Positions 19,258 through 30,100 of a stretch of DNA of 64,000 nucleotides are shown in pieces. The stretch comes from Pedobacter frigidisoli (GTDB lineage: Bacteria > Bacteroidota > Bacteroidia > Sphingobacteriales > Sphingobacteriaceae). The notes under the pieces were generated by a model that made no database searches, was not told the origin of the DNA, and saw nothing but the letters and a program-made list of their open reading frames with translations. Location: assembly GCF_004331675.1 (NCBI RefSeq), contig NZ_SJSN01000013.1, forward strand, positions 86,799-150,798. The letters run 5' to 3'. Position numbers and translations under genes: made by a program. Within the stretch, counting starts at the first letter, position 1, and every line of letters starts with the position of its first letter.

Positions 19258-20868
19258 TTACTTCATTTTAATCAAAGAAACATCATCTACAAAACAAGAA
19301 GCATTTGCTTTTCCGTCTGCCAAAAAACCAATTTCAATCTTTCCTTTGAAAACCTTTATACCCTCGATATTAATCGTTTTCCACTCGTTATTTTCTTCCT
19401 TAAAATCATAGCTCTGCCTCGTTCCATTGCTGAAAGCATACATTTCCAGCTTATTAAATGCCTTATTGTTTTTTACCTTTGCCGTTAATTTGTAGTTTCC
19501 GTCACTCAATATCACATTTTTGGAAGAAGAAATGATCTGCGAAATCTTTCTTTTAAAATTTACTTTATCGCTGATGTTTAAGCTCTTTTCTCCAATGACT
19601 ACGCTTCTTTCGTTTTGCGTATTGAAGTGATTTAAGCTAGGCGAAGTCAAGCTATCCAATCCAATTTTATTTCCCTCAATAATTTCGGTTTTCCATCCTG
19701 TTAATTGGGTTTGCAAAGGTTTAACAACGCTGGGAATACGTTTTCTGTCTGCTTCAAAACTTCCGTTTTTAACGAAGTCATTATCCATTGCCACATTCCA
19801 TTGCCCTGTGTTCACATTTAAGTTCCACGAATTTAAAGAATTGAAATAGGGCTTTTTCCCCTCGAAAGTAATGGGACACCATTGGTTGTATCCAAGTCCA
19901 TTTCCTGCAAAATCCGACCAGCGGTCGCCGCAGTAGATAACGGTTTCCTTTTCCGTGCCTTTAACATTTACAAAGAAACCAGTTTGTGAGATATGCGCAT
20001 AATCATCCAAACTTCCCTCGGTTACCAGCATTTTGTTCGTCGGTAAGTACGGACCTTTAACATCATCTGAAACCAAATAATAAGCCAGTGATCCATCCCA
20101 GCCATAAATATTGGAGGCGTACATATAATATTTGCCGCCGTATTTAAACATACAATTTCCCTCGCGGCTTTCGCCTTTAAAAATCTCTGTACAATCCAAA
20201 AGATTTACTTTTCCATTTTTCACGCCAATTTCAGAGATGTATATTTTATTTCGACCACGGCCATAGGAATAAACCAAATAGGATTTGCCAGTATCCTCAT
20301 CTGTAAAAACAGTTTGATCTCCAGTATTGGAAGTGCCAATCATAGGCTCCATGTTTATTCTTTGATGCCATTTAAATTGCCCATTTGGAGCATCGGAAGT
20401 GGTAATTAATACCTGATTGCCATGCTGCACAAACATGGCATATTTCTTCAACTCTTTAAGATAAGCTACACCTAAACGACCGACCCAAGTTTTTCCATTT
20501 TTATTGGTTTCGCCTTTAGTAAGCACATCGCCCTCGCTTGTCCAATTAGTTAAGTCTGTAGAACTATAGCAAGTTACCGATTCAAAAGTGGCCTTTGGCT
20601 GGGTAATGGATGGGTCATTCTTGTAGAGATCTGCCTCAGCATAATGAACGCCATACCAATAATATTTTTTTATTCCTGATTTTGGATCATCGAATTGGAA
20701 AATTCCACCGCCTTGACTATATATCGTTTGGCCATCCCTTGTTTTCCAAAAGGAATCATTTTTTATATTATTCGTTTGGGCTTTTACTTTTCCATTGCTC
20801 GTTAATGCCATTACTAAAATCGCTGTAACAACAATGATCAACGGGTTTTTATCTTTTTTTCTAATCAT
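19258..20868 (-). CDS. GH43-family beta-propeller glycosidase with C-terminal beta-sandwich
   Basis: The 536-residue protein has an N-terminal export signal (hydrophobic 9-23, cleavage near VKAQT). Residues 38-345 form a five-bladed propeller with SQGGGIFQF, YYWYGVHYAE and the predicted pKa-modulating Asp184 (TGDQTVF) and general acid Glu236 (REGNCMFKYGG). The usual N-terminal catalytic Asp is not evident. The GGG...YYWYG beginning resembles the GH43 subgroup that includes exo-beta-1,3-galactanases, some of which lack a canonical base. Residues 370-536 look like a carbohydrate-binding beta-sandwich. It lies between the GH2 and GH39 genes of the PUL. Subfamily and substrate are tentative. Confidence 0.75.
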   Translation of the reverse strand: MIRKKDKNPLIIVVTAILVMALTSNGKVKAQTNNIKNDSFWKTRDGQTIYSQGGGIFQFDDPKSGIKKYYWYGVHYAEADLYKNDPSITQPKATFESVTCYSSTDLTNWTSEGDVLTKGETNKNGKTWVGRLGVAYLKELKKYAMFVQHGNQVLITTSDAPNGQFKWHQRINMEPMIGTSNTGDQTVFTDEDTGKSYLVYSYGRGRNKIYISEIGVKNGKVNLLDCTEIFKGESREGNCMFKYGGKYYMYASNIYGWDGSLAYYLVSDDVKGPYLPTNKMLVTEGSLDDYAHISQTGFFVNVKGTEKETVIYCGDRWSDFAGNGLGYNQWCPITFEGKKPYFNSLNSWNLNVNTGQWNVAMDNDFVKNGSFEADRKRIPSVVKPLQTQLTGWKTEIIEGNKIGLDSLTSPSLNHFNTQNERSVVIGEKSLNISDKVNFKRKISQIISSSKNVILSDGNYKLTAKVKNNKAFNKLEMYAFSNGTRQSYDFKEENNEWKTINIEGIKVFKGKIEIGFLADGKANASCFVDDVSLIKMK

Positions 20869-20929
20869 TGTTATTTACAAAGTGGGAAGACTATTTCTTG
20901 TTATAATTGATTCATCAAAATATAAAAAA

Positions 20930-23884
20930 CTATTTAACGCTGTAAATTTCGGCTTCGATAATACTTAAACCGCCTTTAAGCTTGGTTTCAGCTCGCTCTA
21001 CGCCATCATCCAGTTTTTTACCATTTACCTCAACACCAATATTGTTGTTTTCATCTTTGCCTGAACCTACGAGTTGAACCGTAACCGTTTTGCCTTTTGT
21101 AGCTTTAAAGTTGATTGTAAAGTAACCTAAGCTTGGTTTACTGTTTCCTTTAAAAACCTCTTTGCCATCAATTAAAATCTTAATAGGATAAACTTTTGTC
21201 CTGAAACCATTTAATTTAAGAGAAATAGCAGAAACCATACTCTCTTTTTCCAAGCGATATTTTATCCAAGCGGTAGCAATTTTTCCGTCGTTAACCCAAT
21301 CGCTCAACTCATTATCATCGTAACTTAAATTTGCCTTTTCATCGTTCGCACCTGCTTCAGCGGAAATAATTTTGATAGATTTTCGCCAATCAGTATAGGA
21401 TTGGCTCAATGGCGTTGGACCTTTAACCAAACTTGATTTTAACCCATCGCTAGGAAGTTGTTTCGAAAGCCCATTTTCAACTTTAATAGGAATGGTTTCG
21501 AGAGAAATAGACGAAGACTTTAAGCCATCAGCATTTGCGGTCAGGTTTATTTTTCCTGCTGTCAATGTAGATCTGATGAGCACTCTATTTACGCCACCTT
21601 CAACAGGTAATTCTTTTGACAAAATGAAATTATCTGGCCCTTGTGCTATACCACCACGCCATTCTGCAGGTCCTTGCATTTCAAATTTTATCAGATTTAA
21701 TGCCGTTGGACAGCGGTTGCCTGCCGCATCAACTGCCTCAACCTGAACCAGGGCTACATCTGCACCATCTGCTTTAAAACCACTCGAATTTTTAATGGCT
21801 GTTAATTTGAGGGCAACAGGATTATCAGCAGTTTTTAATTGGGTTTCGGCTAGTTTTTTTCCAGCTTTGGTATAGGATATTGCTTTCAAAATCCCAGCTT
21901 TGAAAGTAATATTTTTGAATGTGAACAAAAAGCCCTCAGTTTTTTCGCCAAAACCAAGCGACTTATTATTGAGGATTAATTCTACTTTATCGCCTGCGGC
22001 GATTACATAAATATCTTTTTTGGTACCAGCTTTGTAGTTCCAGTGACCAACTAAATGGATGCCTGTTTTCTTAGCATCAACCCAACCATCCCACATTACT
22101 TGGTGTGCAAAAAAAGCATCTTTAGGGATTCGCATGGCATCTACTTCACCACTTCTACGGTAATTTTCTTCCCCACGATAATGCGTATTGGAATCAGAAA
22201 AAATAATATTAACGCCACCAGAACTCACACGAGTTCCCGATCCAGGTCGCTCTTCGTAATATTCGTTCCATCGGGTTACGTCTTCAATCGCTTGAGAATC
22301 TTGATTTCGGTTATAGTCGCTCGCATCGGCACCTTTGTAAAGTGGACCAGCGCCATTTTTATGATACGGTGGTGAAAATTCATCCCAATATTTACGAAGT
22401 GCTTCATCTCTAGAATATTCCATTGACCAAACTGGCTTGGTTGCACTTTTGTTGATATAAAGCATTTCACCGCCATATTCTGCAGATGGAATATCCAACA
22501 TTTCTCGAGATCCGATTGCCCTGCCGCCATGAGGATCATAAAGATCTCTGATCGCTTTCATTTCATCCATGTGTGCTACACTGATGGATTCGTTACCGCA
22601 TTCGTAAAATAAAATACTTGGGTTATTGCGATTATAAATGATCGCATCTGTCATTACTGCCTTTCGCTGATCCCATCGGATTCCAGTAACATCTTTCTCC
22701 GAATCGCCAGCTGGCATGGCCTGAATCAAACCCATTCTGTCGCAAGATTCGATATCTTGTTTCCAAGGGGTAATATGCATCCAACGGACTAAATTCGCAT
22801 TGCTCTCCACCATTAACCCATTGCTATAATCGCTTAACCAAGGCGGAACGGATAATCCAATTGCTGGCCATTCGTTGCTACTGCGTTGCGCATAACCTTT
22901 CATCATTAAAACGCGATCGTTTAGGTAAACCATTCCGTTTTTAAATTCAGCTTTTCTAAACCCTGTTTTGGTGGTTAGGGCATCGATAACATTACCATTT
23001 ACCTTTAGTTTTGAAGTCACGGAATACAAATAACCATAACCCCAGCTCCAAAAATTTAATCCAGAAACAGGAGATTCAGCGCTCAAAATTGATGTTTCAC
23101 CAGCCTTTAAACTTGTTGCTGCCGATTTAAATGTCTTGATTAATTTGCCATCAGCATCTTTTAGCTCAACCTCATATTCGATTAACTTTGATTCATCACT
23201 TTCGTTTTTAACCTGAGATTCGGAAACAATTACAGCAGATTTATTTTTAATATCAAAGTTTTTGGCATAAATATAATTACCTGTTGTTCCAAGAATTGCA
23301 TTAATAGGCAATGTTTGATAAATGTTTCCGGTAACATGCAAACGAACATTTTTTGAGATCCCGCCATAATTTGCGTTAAAATTTTTATCATTCCATTGAT
23401 AACCAGAATTGGTTGCTTTTTCCTTATAATTCCATGCGTTATCGATTTTTACGGCGATTACATTTTCTTTGTCAGTATTAATCAGGTTAGAAATATCAAA
23501 TCCAAATGCCATTACTCCATTTTCATGTCTGCCGATAAACTTCCCATTTAAGTAAAACTCTCCAGCCTGCCTGATTCCCTCAAATTCTAAAAATACCTTT
23601 TGGCTTTTATTTCCTGCTGGAATGGTGAAATGTTTTCGGTACCAAACTATCCCCGTTGATAAGGCTTCGATAGATTTTTTAAAAGCCTCATCCTCATTCC
23701 AAGCATGAGGAAGTGTTATTGCTTTCCAGTCTTGATCATTAAAATCCACAGCTTCTGCACCAGAAATATCGCTAATGCTGAGTTTCCAACCAGGATTAAA
23801 ATTATAGGTTTGCCTTAAGTTAGAATTGGTTTGCGAGAAACAAAATATTGGAATTAAACAAAGAATTAAAATCTTGAATTTCAT
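20930..23884 (-). CDS. GH2-family glycosidase (beta-galactosidase-like)
   Basis: The 984-residue protein has a signal peptide ending FSQT. Its domain order is sugar-binding jelly-roll (about 30-185, with YLNGKFIGRHENG), immunoglobulin-like domain (about 190-305), TIM barrel (about 310-600), further beta domains, and a C-terminal module at about 850-984. The predicted acid/base Glu432 lies in FYECGNES and the nucleophile Glu489 in PVWSMEYSRDE. The family removes beta-galactosyl, glucuronosyl or related residues; the residues visible do not decide which. It is encoded 15 bp after the 332-residue propeller gene, so translation is probably coupled. Confidence 0.9.
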   Translation of the reverse strand: MKFKILILCLIPIFCFSQTNSNLRQTYNFNPGWKLSISDISGAEAVDFNDQDWKAITLPHAWNEDEAFKKSIEALSTGIVWYRKHFTIPAGNKSQKVFLEFEGIRQAGEFYLNGKFIGRHENGVMAFGFDISNLINTDKENVIAVKIDNAWNYKEKATNSGYQWNDKNFNANYGGISKNVRLHVTGNIYQTLPINAILGTTGNYIYAKNFDIKNKSAVIVSESQVKNESDESKLIEYEVELKDADGKLIKTFKSAATSLKAGETSILSAESPVSGLNFWSWGYGYLYSVTSKLKVNGNVIDALTTKTGFRKAEFKNGMVYLNDRVLMMKGYAQRSSNEWPAIGLSVPPWLSDYSNGLMVESNANLVRWMHITPWKQDIESCDRMGLIQAMPAGDSEKDVTGIRWDQRKAVMTDAIIYNRNNPSILFYECGNESISVAHMDEMKAIRDLYDPHGGRAIGSREMLDIPSAEYGGEMLYINKSATKPVWSMEYSRDEALRKYWDEFSPPYHKNGAGPLYKGADASDYNRNQDSQAIEDVTRWNEYYEERPGSGTRVSSGGVNIIFSDSNTHYRGEENYRRSGEVDAMRIPKDAFFAHQVMWDGWVDAKKTGIHLVGHWNYKAGTKKDIYVIAAGDKVELILNNKSLGFGEKTEGFLFTFKNITFKAGILKAISYTKAGKKLAETQLKTADNPVALKLTAIKNSSGFKADGADVALVQVEAVDAAGNRCPTALNLIKFEMQGPAEWRGGIAQGPDNFILSKELPVEGGVNRVLIRSTLTAGKINLTANADGLKSSSISLETIPIKVENGLSKQLPSDGLKSSLVKGPTPLSQSYTDWRKSIKIISAEAGANDEKANLSYDDNELSDWVNDGKIATAWIKYRLEKESMVSAISLKLNGFRTKVYPIKILIDGKEVFKGNSKPSLGYFTINFKATKGKTVTVQLVGSGKDENNNIGVEVNGKKLDDGVERAETKLKGGLSIIEAEIYSVK

Positions 23885-23899
23885 AAAGTTTCTATGCTT

Positions 23900-24898
23900 T
23901 TAGTGCTTTAATTTTAAATATAGAGACTTGTCGCGATCGCAAGTAATTTCCCCATTTTTATATTCCAGTTCTGCCATTTGGATGGAACTTCTTCTGGTTG
24001 AGTAATTATCAACGCCTTTATTTTCTGGCGTTCTTCCAGGATGGGTGAAATAATAAACGTAAGCTTTGCCATCATTAACAAGCACATCGCAATGACCGCC
24101 CATCACGCCATCATCAACACCTTTTCCAGGTTCTTGGAGAATATTTTTTTCTTGTCGCTTCCAATTCAAAAGATCAGTTGAGGAATAAACGCCCAAACCT
24201 TTCCAGTTATCAACGATCATCCAATAAGTATCTTTCCAAAAAAATACTTTTGGTCCCTCGCAGCCTCGATCGCCAATAATACGTTTGCCGCTATCGTTCC
24301 AAGTATATAAATCCTTGCTGTCGGCATAATAAATAGATTTGCCATTCATTTCATTATTATAGTACATTCGCCAACCTTTGTTATTTGGGAGTTTATAAAC
24401 GCAGGCATCAATACAGCGATCTGAAGCGAGGTTTAACTTCGATTCGAATTTCCAATTGATGAGGTTTTTGCTAGTAAGATGAACAATATATCGTGGATGT
24501 TTCCAATCGCTAAACACCCCGGGAACATAGGTGAGGTACATGTGGTAAAGTCCGTTGTTTTCAATAACTTCTGGTGCCCAATGTGTGTAATTTGTTAGGC
24601 GATATTGAATATCACAGGTATCTCTATATTTCCACTTAACGCCATCTTTTGATTCTGCAATGCCAATTCTAGTGCCATGAACCCAACTCACGCCATCCAA
24701 ATTTTTGCCATTTGCCCTGCGGTTGGTATAAAACATAAACCATTTCTTTTCTCCCTTGTTCCAGATTACCACTGGATCTGCGGCACCATCATAAACAGAA
24801 TCTCGGAAAAGTGGCTTTGGTACCAGTGAAGATTTGCTTTTTTGTGCAACGGCAGCTACAGAAATGAATAGGAGTAAGGCAAGAAGAATTTTCTTCAT
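23900..24898 (-). CDS. Five-bladed propeller glycosidase (GH43/GH117-like)
   Basis: The 332-residue protein is nearly all one propeller after a signal peptide (cleavage near VAAVAQK). Candidate catalytic acids are Asp41 in DGAADPVV, Glu110 in HWAPEVI, Asp164 in RCIDACVY and Glu214 in GCEGPKVFF. The WAPE and EGP phrases are typical of clan GH-F and related propellers. The assignment to GH43 rather than GH117 or a neighbouring family is uncertain. It is the first glycosidase gene of the PUL and has its own regulon motif 124 bp upstream of its ATG. Confidence 0.75.
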   Translation of the reverse strand: MKKILLALLLFISVAAVAQKSKSSLVPKPLFRDSVYDGAADPVVIWNKGEKKWFMFYTNRRANGKNLDGVSWVHGTRIGIAESKDGVKWKYRDTCDIQYRLTNYTHWAPEVIENNGLYHMYLTYVPGVFSDWKHPRYIVHLTSKNLINWKFESKLNLASDRCIDACVYKLPNNKGWRMYYNNEMNGKSIYYADSKDLYTWNDSGKRIIGDRGCEGPKVFFWKDTYWMIVDNWKGLGVYSSTDLLNWKRQEKNILQEPGKGVDDGVMGGHCDVLVNDGKAYVYYFTHPGRTPENKGVDNYSTRRSSIQMAELEYKNGEITCDRDKSLYLKLKH

Positions 24899-24973
24899 TT
24901 CTTTGGGATAAGGGAATTACTTTCAATTAATCAAACCTAATTATGGTGTATAATTAATGTTTACTTAAGAAGT

Positions 24974-25039
24974 ATTTGGTTAAAAAAGGTTACACGAGAT
25001 TAGCATTTTTAATCAAAGAACCCATCCTGCTCTATCCTG
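24974..25039 (-). promoter_or_regulatory. PUL regulon motif, copy 2, before the glycosidase genes
   Basis: On the minus strand CAGGATAGAGCAGGATGG occupies 25039-25022, and TTAACCAAATA occupies 24984-24974, 38 bp further on. The arrangement matches copies 1 and 3. About 60 bp around this copy also align with the region at 30721-30784. Confidence 0.7.
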
Positions 25040-25133
25040 CAAAAACCTTATACAATTAACATCAACATAGATTACACTTATTTCCATCGATTGAAAAAAA
25101 AATAATTTTCAGATTAATAATGATGTGATAAAA

Positions 25134-25170
25134 CAAAAAAAGGGCGACTAACATATCAGTTAATCGCCCT
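25134..25170 (-). terminator. Terminator or attenuator after the PUL susD
   Basis: A 12-bp stem with one wobble, AGGGCGACTAAC/GTTAATCGCCCT (25141-25170), is followed on the minus strand by a long T-run (complement of the A-run at 25134-25140). It lies 20 bp behind the susD stop, so it separates susCD from the glycosidase genes. Confidence 0.8.
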
Positions 25171-25189
25171 GTAGATTTAGGTTTTTAAT

Positions 25190-27160
25190 TTACCAGCCCG
25201 GATTTTGCATGGCCTGTTTTTGTGCTGGGGTTAAGGCAACACCATCGTTTTTAATTACATCCAGAAATGTTTGTGGAATTGGGCGTAAATAATGTTTGCT
25301 ATCTATTGGCTTAGCCTCAAGGTTAAATGCTGTAGTTCTTGCTACCAAAGTTTTGGTTCGGGCAAGATCTTCCCATCTCATTAATTCGCCCATTAATTCT
25401 CTCGAGCGTTCATTTAAAATAAATTCCGTGAATTTATCAGCCTGAGAAACTGCACCAATTTTATCGTAAAATTCTTTATTGGAATTGAAGATATCAGCTT
25501 CGCTGTTTAAATGCATTGATGTTAAGGTGTTGACGGTACTAACGGGAATATTGTTCGATTCGAAATAGGTGTTTTTATCTGAGTAGGAAACGAAGCCTGT
25601 GGTATTAACCGCTGCATTGGTTTTGTAAGCTACACCGCCATCTACATACGATGAGCGATCTTCACCATCTTTATAAGCCGCACGATCGCGAACTCGGTTT
25701 AAATAGGTGATAGCTTGTCCAAATTGACCTAATCTACCGTAAGCTTCAGCTGCGATTAAATAGGTTTCGGCTAAACGAGCCAAAATACCATCTCTTTGTC
25801 CGAATTGTGAGGCTACTAAGTTTCTAGATCCATCCATAAATTTAGATAGTGCCACATATTGACTCACGCCATAATTTCCATGTGCATTTAGATAACTCTG
25901 TGGCTGACCAGCAAAATACCTCACATACATGCTTGGTGCTCTAAGCGCAATGTTTGTACTGGTGTACCTCGTGTCGTTTGCATCATTAACGATGTACAAT
26001 ATTGATTCTTGTCCGCCCGTAAATCTTACTTGACCAACTTGGCCAGGAGTAGGCGCATTTGCAGCGGTCCATTTTGGTGCACCAGCTGGGTTATTACACA
26101 AATAACGCGTTTTGAAACTTTTCCAAAATCTCGAATCGTTAACACGGTCAAAAACATCAATTGCATAATCGGTAGATTTCATGCGCTGAAATTCACGGCC
26201 TCCAGGGATATCTCGTTGCATGCCTGGTAAATTTTGGTAAACCGATGGGTAGTATAAGTGAATCTGATTTCCGTAGCGACCTTGTGTAGCTGTATTTCCA
26301 GAGAATTGGGCAGCTAAAATAACTTCTTTATTTGTTTCATTTGGTCCATCGATTGTTGTAAAGTTCCAAAGATCGCTGAAATTGGTTGCCAAAGTATGCT
26401 GACCGCTGTTGATTACCAAATCTGCATACTTTACTGCATTTTGTAAATCGGCCTGCTTGGTATCGCTGTTCCAATCGTTATTAAGTTCACTCGCTCGGTA
26501 TAAATAGGCTTTTGCTAAGAAATGTGCTGCAGCCCATTTGGTAATTCTCCCTGTTTCTGCTGGCGTATTCGGAAGAAGATTATAGGCTTGTGTAAAATCT
26601 TGAATTACTTGTTCATAAACCTCTTTTGCAGAGTTACGAACAAAATCTTCCTTAATAACTTCTAAAGATTCTAATTGCAGAGGCACTCCACCGTATTGTT
26701 TTACCAATTTAAAATAGTCGAAAGCACGCATAAAATAACCTTCGCCTAAACGCGTATTTTTATTGGCTCCTTGATAATATATTGGAACATTCTTAATCAC
26801 AATATTAGCAGAATTAATGTTGGTGTACATATTATCCCAAATTGCTGCAACATCTACCGTTTGAGAATTTAAGCTACCATCATACGAGTTCCACTGTTGT
26901 TCAGTTCTATCTCCGCCTACGTTAAACTCATCAACCCCGTAATTGGTTGTGGTGTAAGCCCAAGTGTAGTTGAAGTGAAACTTTAAACTTTGGTACATTC
27001 CTATTACTAAGCCATCCAAGCCGTCGGTTCTCTGAAAATCTGAAGTGTTGTGTGAGTTAATCACTTCTTCATCCAAAAAACTTTTTTTACAGGAAGTAGG
27101 TAAAATCATTAAGCCACTCAGCAATGCTATTCCTGTTAGTAAATTTATAATCTTTTTCAT
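25190..27160 (-). CDS. SusD/RagB-family lipoprotein of the PUL
   Basis: The 656-residue protein has a lipoprotein signal with Cys24 in LPTSCKKSFLDEE. The N-terminal SusD-like helices include GEGYFMRAFDYFKLVKQYGGVPL (about 135-157), and the C-terminal RagB signature ILNERSRELMGELMRWEDLARTK lies near 585. It ends PAQKQAMQNPGW, a typical SusD tail. It lies 11 bp after its SusC partner and is the substrate-capturing lid of that transporter. Confidence 0.95.
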   Translation of the reverse strand: MKKIINLLTGIALLSGLMILPTSCKKSFLDEEVINSHNTSDFQRTDGLDGLVIGMYQSLKFHFNYTWAYTTTNYGVDEFNVGGDRTEQQWNSYDGSLNSQTVDVAAIWDNMYTNINSANIVIKNVPIYYQGANKNTRLGEGYFMRAFDYFKLVKQYGGVPLQLESLEVIKEDFVRNSAKEVYEQVIQDFTQAYNLLPNTPAETGRITKWAAAHFLAKAYLYRASELNNDWNSDTKQADLQNAVKYADLVINSGQHTLATNFSDLWNFTTIDGPNETNKEVILAAQFSGNTATQGRYGNQIHLYYPSVYQNLPGMQRDIPGGREFQRMKSTDYAIDVFDRVNDSRFWKSFKTRYLCNNPAGAPKWTAANAPTPGQVGQVRFTGGQESILYIVNDANDTRYTSTNIALRAPSMYVRYFAGQPQSYLNAHGNYGVSQYVALSKFMDGSRNLVASQFGQRDGILARLAETYLIAAEAYGRLGQFGQAITYLNRVRDRAAYKDGEDRSSYVDGGVAYKTNAAVNTTGFVSYSDKNTYFESNNIPVSTVNTLTSMHLNSEADIFNSNKEFYDKIGAVSQADKFTEFILNERSRELMGELMRWEDLARTKTLVARTTAFNLEAKPIDSKHYLRPIPQTFLDVIKNDGVALTPAQKQAMQNPGW

Positions 27161-27171
27161 CTTATTGTCTT

Positions 27172-30100
27172 TTAAAAACTTGCATTAATACCAAATACTA
27201 CACCTCTGTTAAAAGTAGAACCACCCAAATCTGGATCAATCCATTTAACATTCGAATAAATTAAACCTGGATTTATTGCTTGTGCATAAACTCTTAATCT
27301 AGATAAGGTTAGTTTTTTGGCGATATTCTCTGCGAAATTATAACCAAGTGAAATGTTTCTTATTTTGATAAATGAAGCATCTTGATAATTCATCGAACTT
27401 TTAAATGTATCTCCAGCAGCGCTTGCATAACTTGGTGCAGGATAATCGTTTGTTGGGTTTGTTGGTGTCCAATAATCAACAACACGTTGCGCAAAGCGAC
27501 CTTGTAAAGATTCTGCCCCAGTTGCAATTAAGAAATTATAACGAGCAACAATAAAAATAGACAAATCGAATTTTTTATAATTGAACGTATTCGTTAAACC
27601 ACCTGTCCAGCTTGGATTGTAATGCCCTAAAATCTGCAAATCGTTATTAGCATCAATTTTATAATCGCCATTTAAATCTTTAATCTTAATGGAGCCTGGT
27701 CTAAATTTACTGGCTACCGCTAAAATGTTTGCATTAAATTTATCCATTTCAGCTAAATCTTCAGGTGTGTTTTGCCAAATGCCTTCCTTAACATAATCGT
27801 AAGCTACGCCATTCCTTGCGCCAATAAAAAAGCGATCATTAATCATATTACCACCGTTAAGTTGGATAATTTCATCTTTACTCACAGAGAAATTTAGCGT
27901 AGATTCCCAAGTAAAATCTTGTGTTTTAACGTTAATTGTATTTAGGGTTAAATCAAGTCCCTTGTTTTTGGTAGAACCAATGTTATCAAATGCACTCGGG
28001 TAACCATTAATAATCGGGATGTTTTTCTTTAAAATTAAGTCGTTTGTTTTAGATTTATAAACATCTAATGAACCACTAATTCTTCCTTTAATTACGCTAA
28101 AATCTAAGCCCAAATTATATTGGGTGGTTTTTTCCCAACTTAATAATTTGTTAGGGAATGTAATTGGGTTTGCAAGAGATGCATCCGATGCAACATAACC
28201 GGTTTGTACCGAGCTGCCATAAGTATAGGTAAGTGGTTGTGTTAAACCAAGTGTTGTACCAATATCTACAGATGAATTACCCGTTGTACCCACACCAAGT
28301 CTTAATTTTAATTCGTTAATCCACTTAATGTTTTTAATAAAATCTTCCTGATCTAAACGCCAAGCCAATGCGGTTGATGGGAAGAAATCCCATTTGTTTC
28401 CTGATGCTAATTGAGATGCACCATCCCAACGGCCAGATGCTGTTAGTAAATATTTATTGTTGAAAGCATAATTAAATCTAGCCATATAAGATACTAAGGC
28501 AGATTTTCTTAAATCAGTTCCAAAACCATCTAAAGCAGTAATGTTAGCTGAATTTAAGCCATACCAAAGGGCGTTGGGTAATGATATTTTACTTCCTGTT
28601 AAGGTTGAAGATTCTTCCCTAAATATGGAAGAACTTTGTAATAGTGTTACGCCAAAATTGTGCTTATTGATTGTTTTATCATAATACAATAAATGATCGA
28701 GTGTATAAGCAAACCGATTGCTTTGATTTAATTGAGCGTAATTATTTACTGATCCAATTACACCTGCATCACGATTTACGGATTTAGCATCTTGATATCT
28801 TCCGTTGTAGAAATTTGAAAAATCTGGTCCAAAATTAACACGATATTTTAAGCCTTTAAAAAGACTAACTTCTCCAAAAACAGAACCTAATGTTCTTAAG
28901 GTTTTACGAAGATTGATATTGTAATCGGCCTCCAATACTGGGTTTTGAATGTTAATATCGCCACCAGGAAGATTAATTCTGTTTCCATCTGCATCGAAAG
29001 GGACTGCCAAAGGAAGCATTCCACGTGCTGCTGCATAAATGTTTCCAGCACCTGATGCGCTCGCAGCAACAAAACCATAATTTTGTAAACTGTATGTAGC
29101 CGTTAGGTTTGCGCCCATTTTAAACCATTTTACAGGATTAATCTCAATGCTTACCTTTCCGCTATATCTCTCAAAATCCTGACCCAATTGCGTTCCTTCT
29201 TGGTTTAAATAACCGAAAGATCCATAAGCTTTTATTTTATCGGTACCACCACTAACACTTAATACATGATCTTGAGTAATTCCTGTTCGGGTAACTAAAT
29301 CTCCCCAATCTGTAGTTGGAACCAAGCTTCCATCAAAAACACCATTTACCCAACCTTGATCTAAATTAGCCAATACAAAACTATCACCAGCAAAAATTCT
29401 TCTATCATCAGCTTGCGTAGGTACAATAGGATAGGTTGGTGTATTTGATGTTCCGTTTAATGCATTTAAGTAAGCGGTACGTCGAAAGGCATCTCTTCTA
29501 AACTCTATGTATTGGCCAGAATTCATCATTTCCATTCTATCGTTTAGCGATTCAATGGTAGCCGTACCCACATAATCTAACGTTAATCTACCAGCTTTAC
29601 CTTTTTTGGTATTAACGATTACAACACCATTTGCTCCACGAGAACCATAAATCGCTGTCGCAGATGCATCTTTTAAGATATCGATAGATTCGATATCATT
29701 TGGATTAATTGCATCGATGCCGCCTGCTTGCAGCGGAATTCCATCTACAACATACAAAGGTGAGTTACTTGCCGTTAATGATCGTACCCCACGAATTAAA
29801 ATACTTCCAATTTGCCCCGGACGTTCATTTGAGGTAATATCCACACCGGCAGCTTTTCCTTGGATAGCTTGCAGCGCATTGGTAACAGGCCTCGATCTAA
29901 TTTCTTCTGCACCAACGCTTACCACCGAACCTGTTAAATCACTTTTCTTAACCGCGTTATAGCCTACAATTACAATCTCATCAAGATCGTTTGTTGCACT
30001 CTTCATTTGCGCAGTAATATTTGTTCTGCCATTAATTGGAATTTCTAGTGTCGTATAACCAACGTAAGAAAAAACCAAAGTGGGCGTAGCTGTTCCCGTC

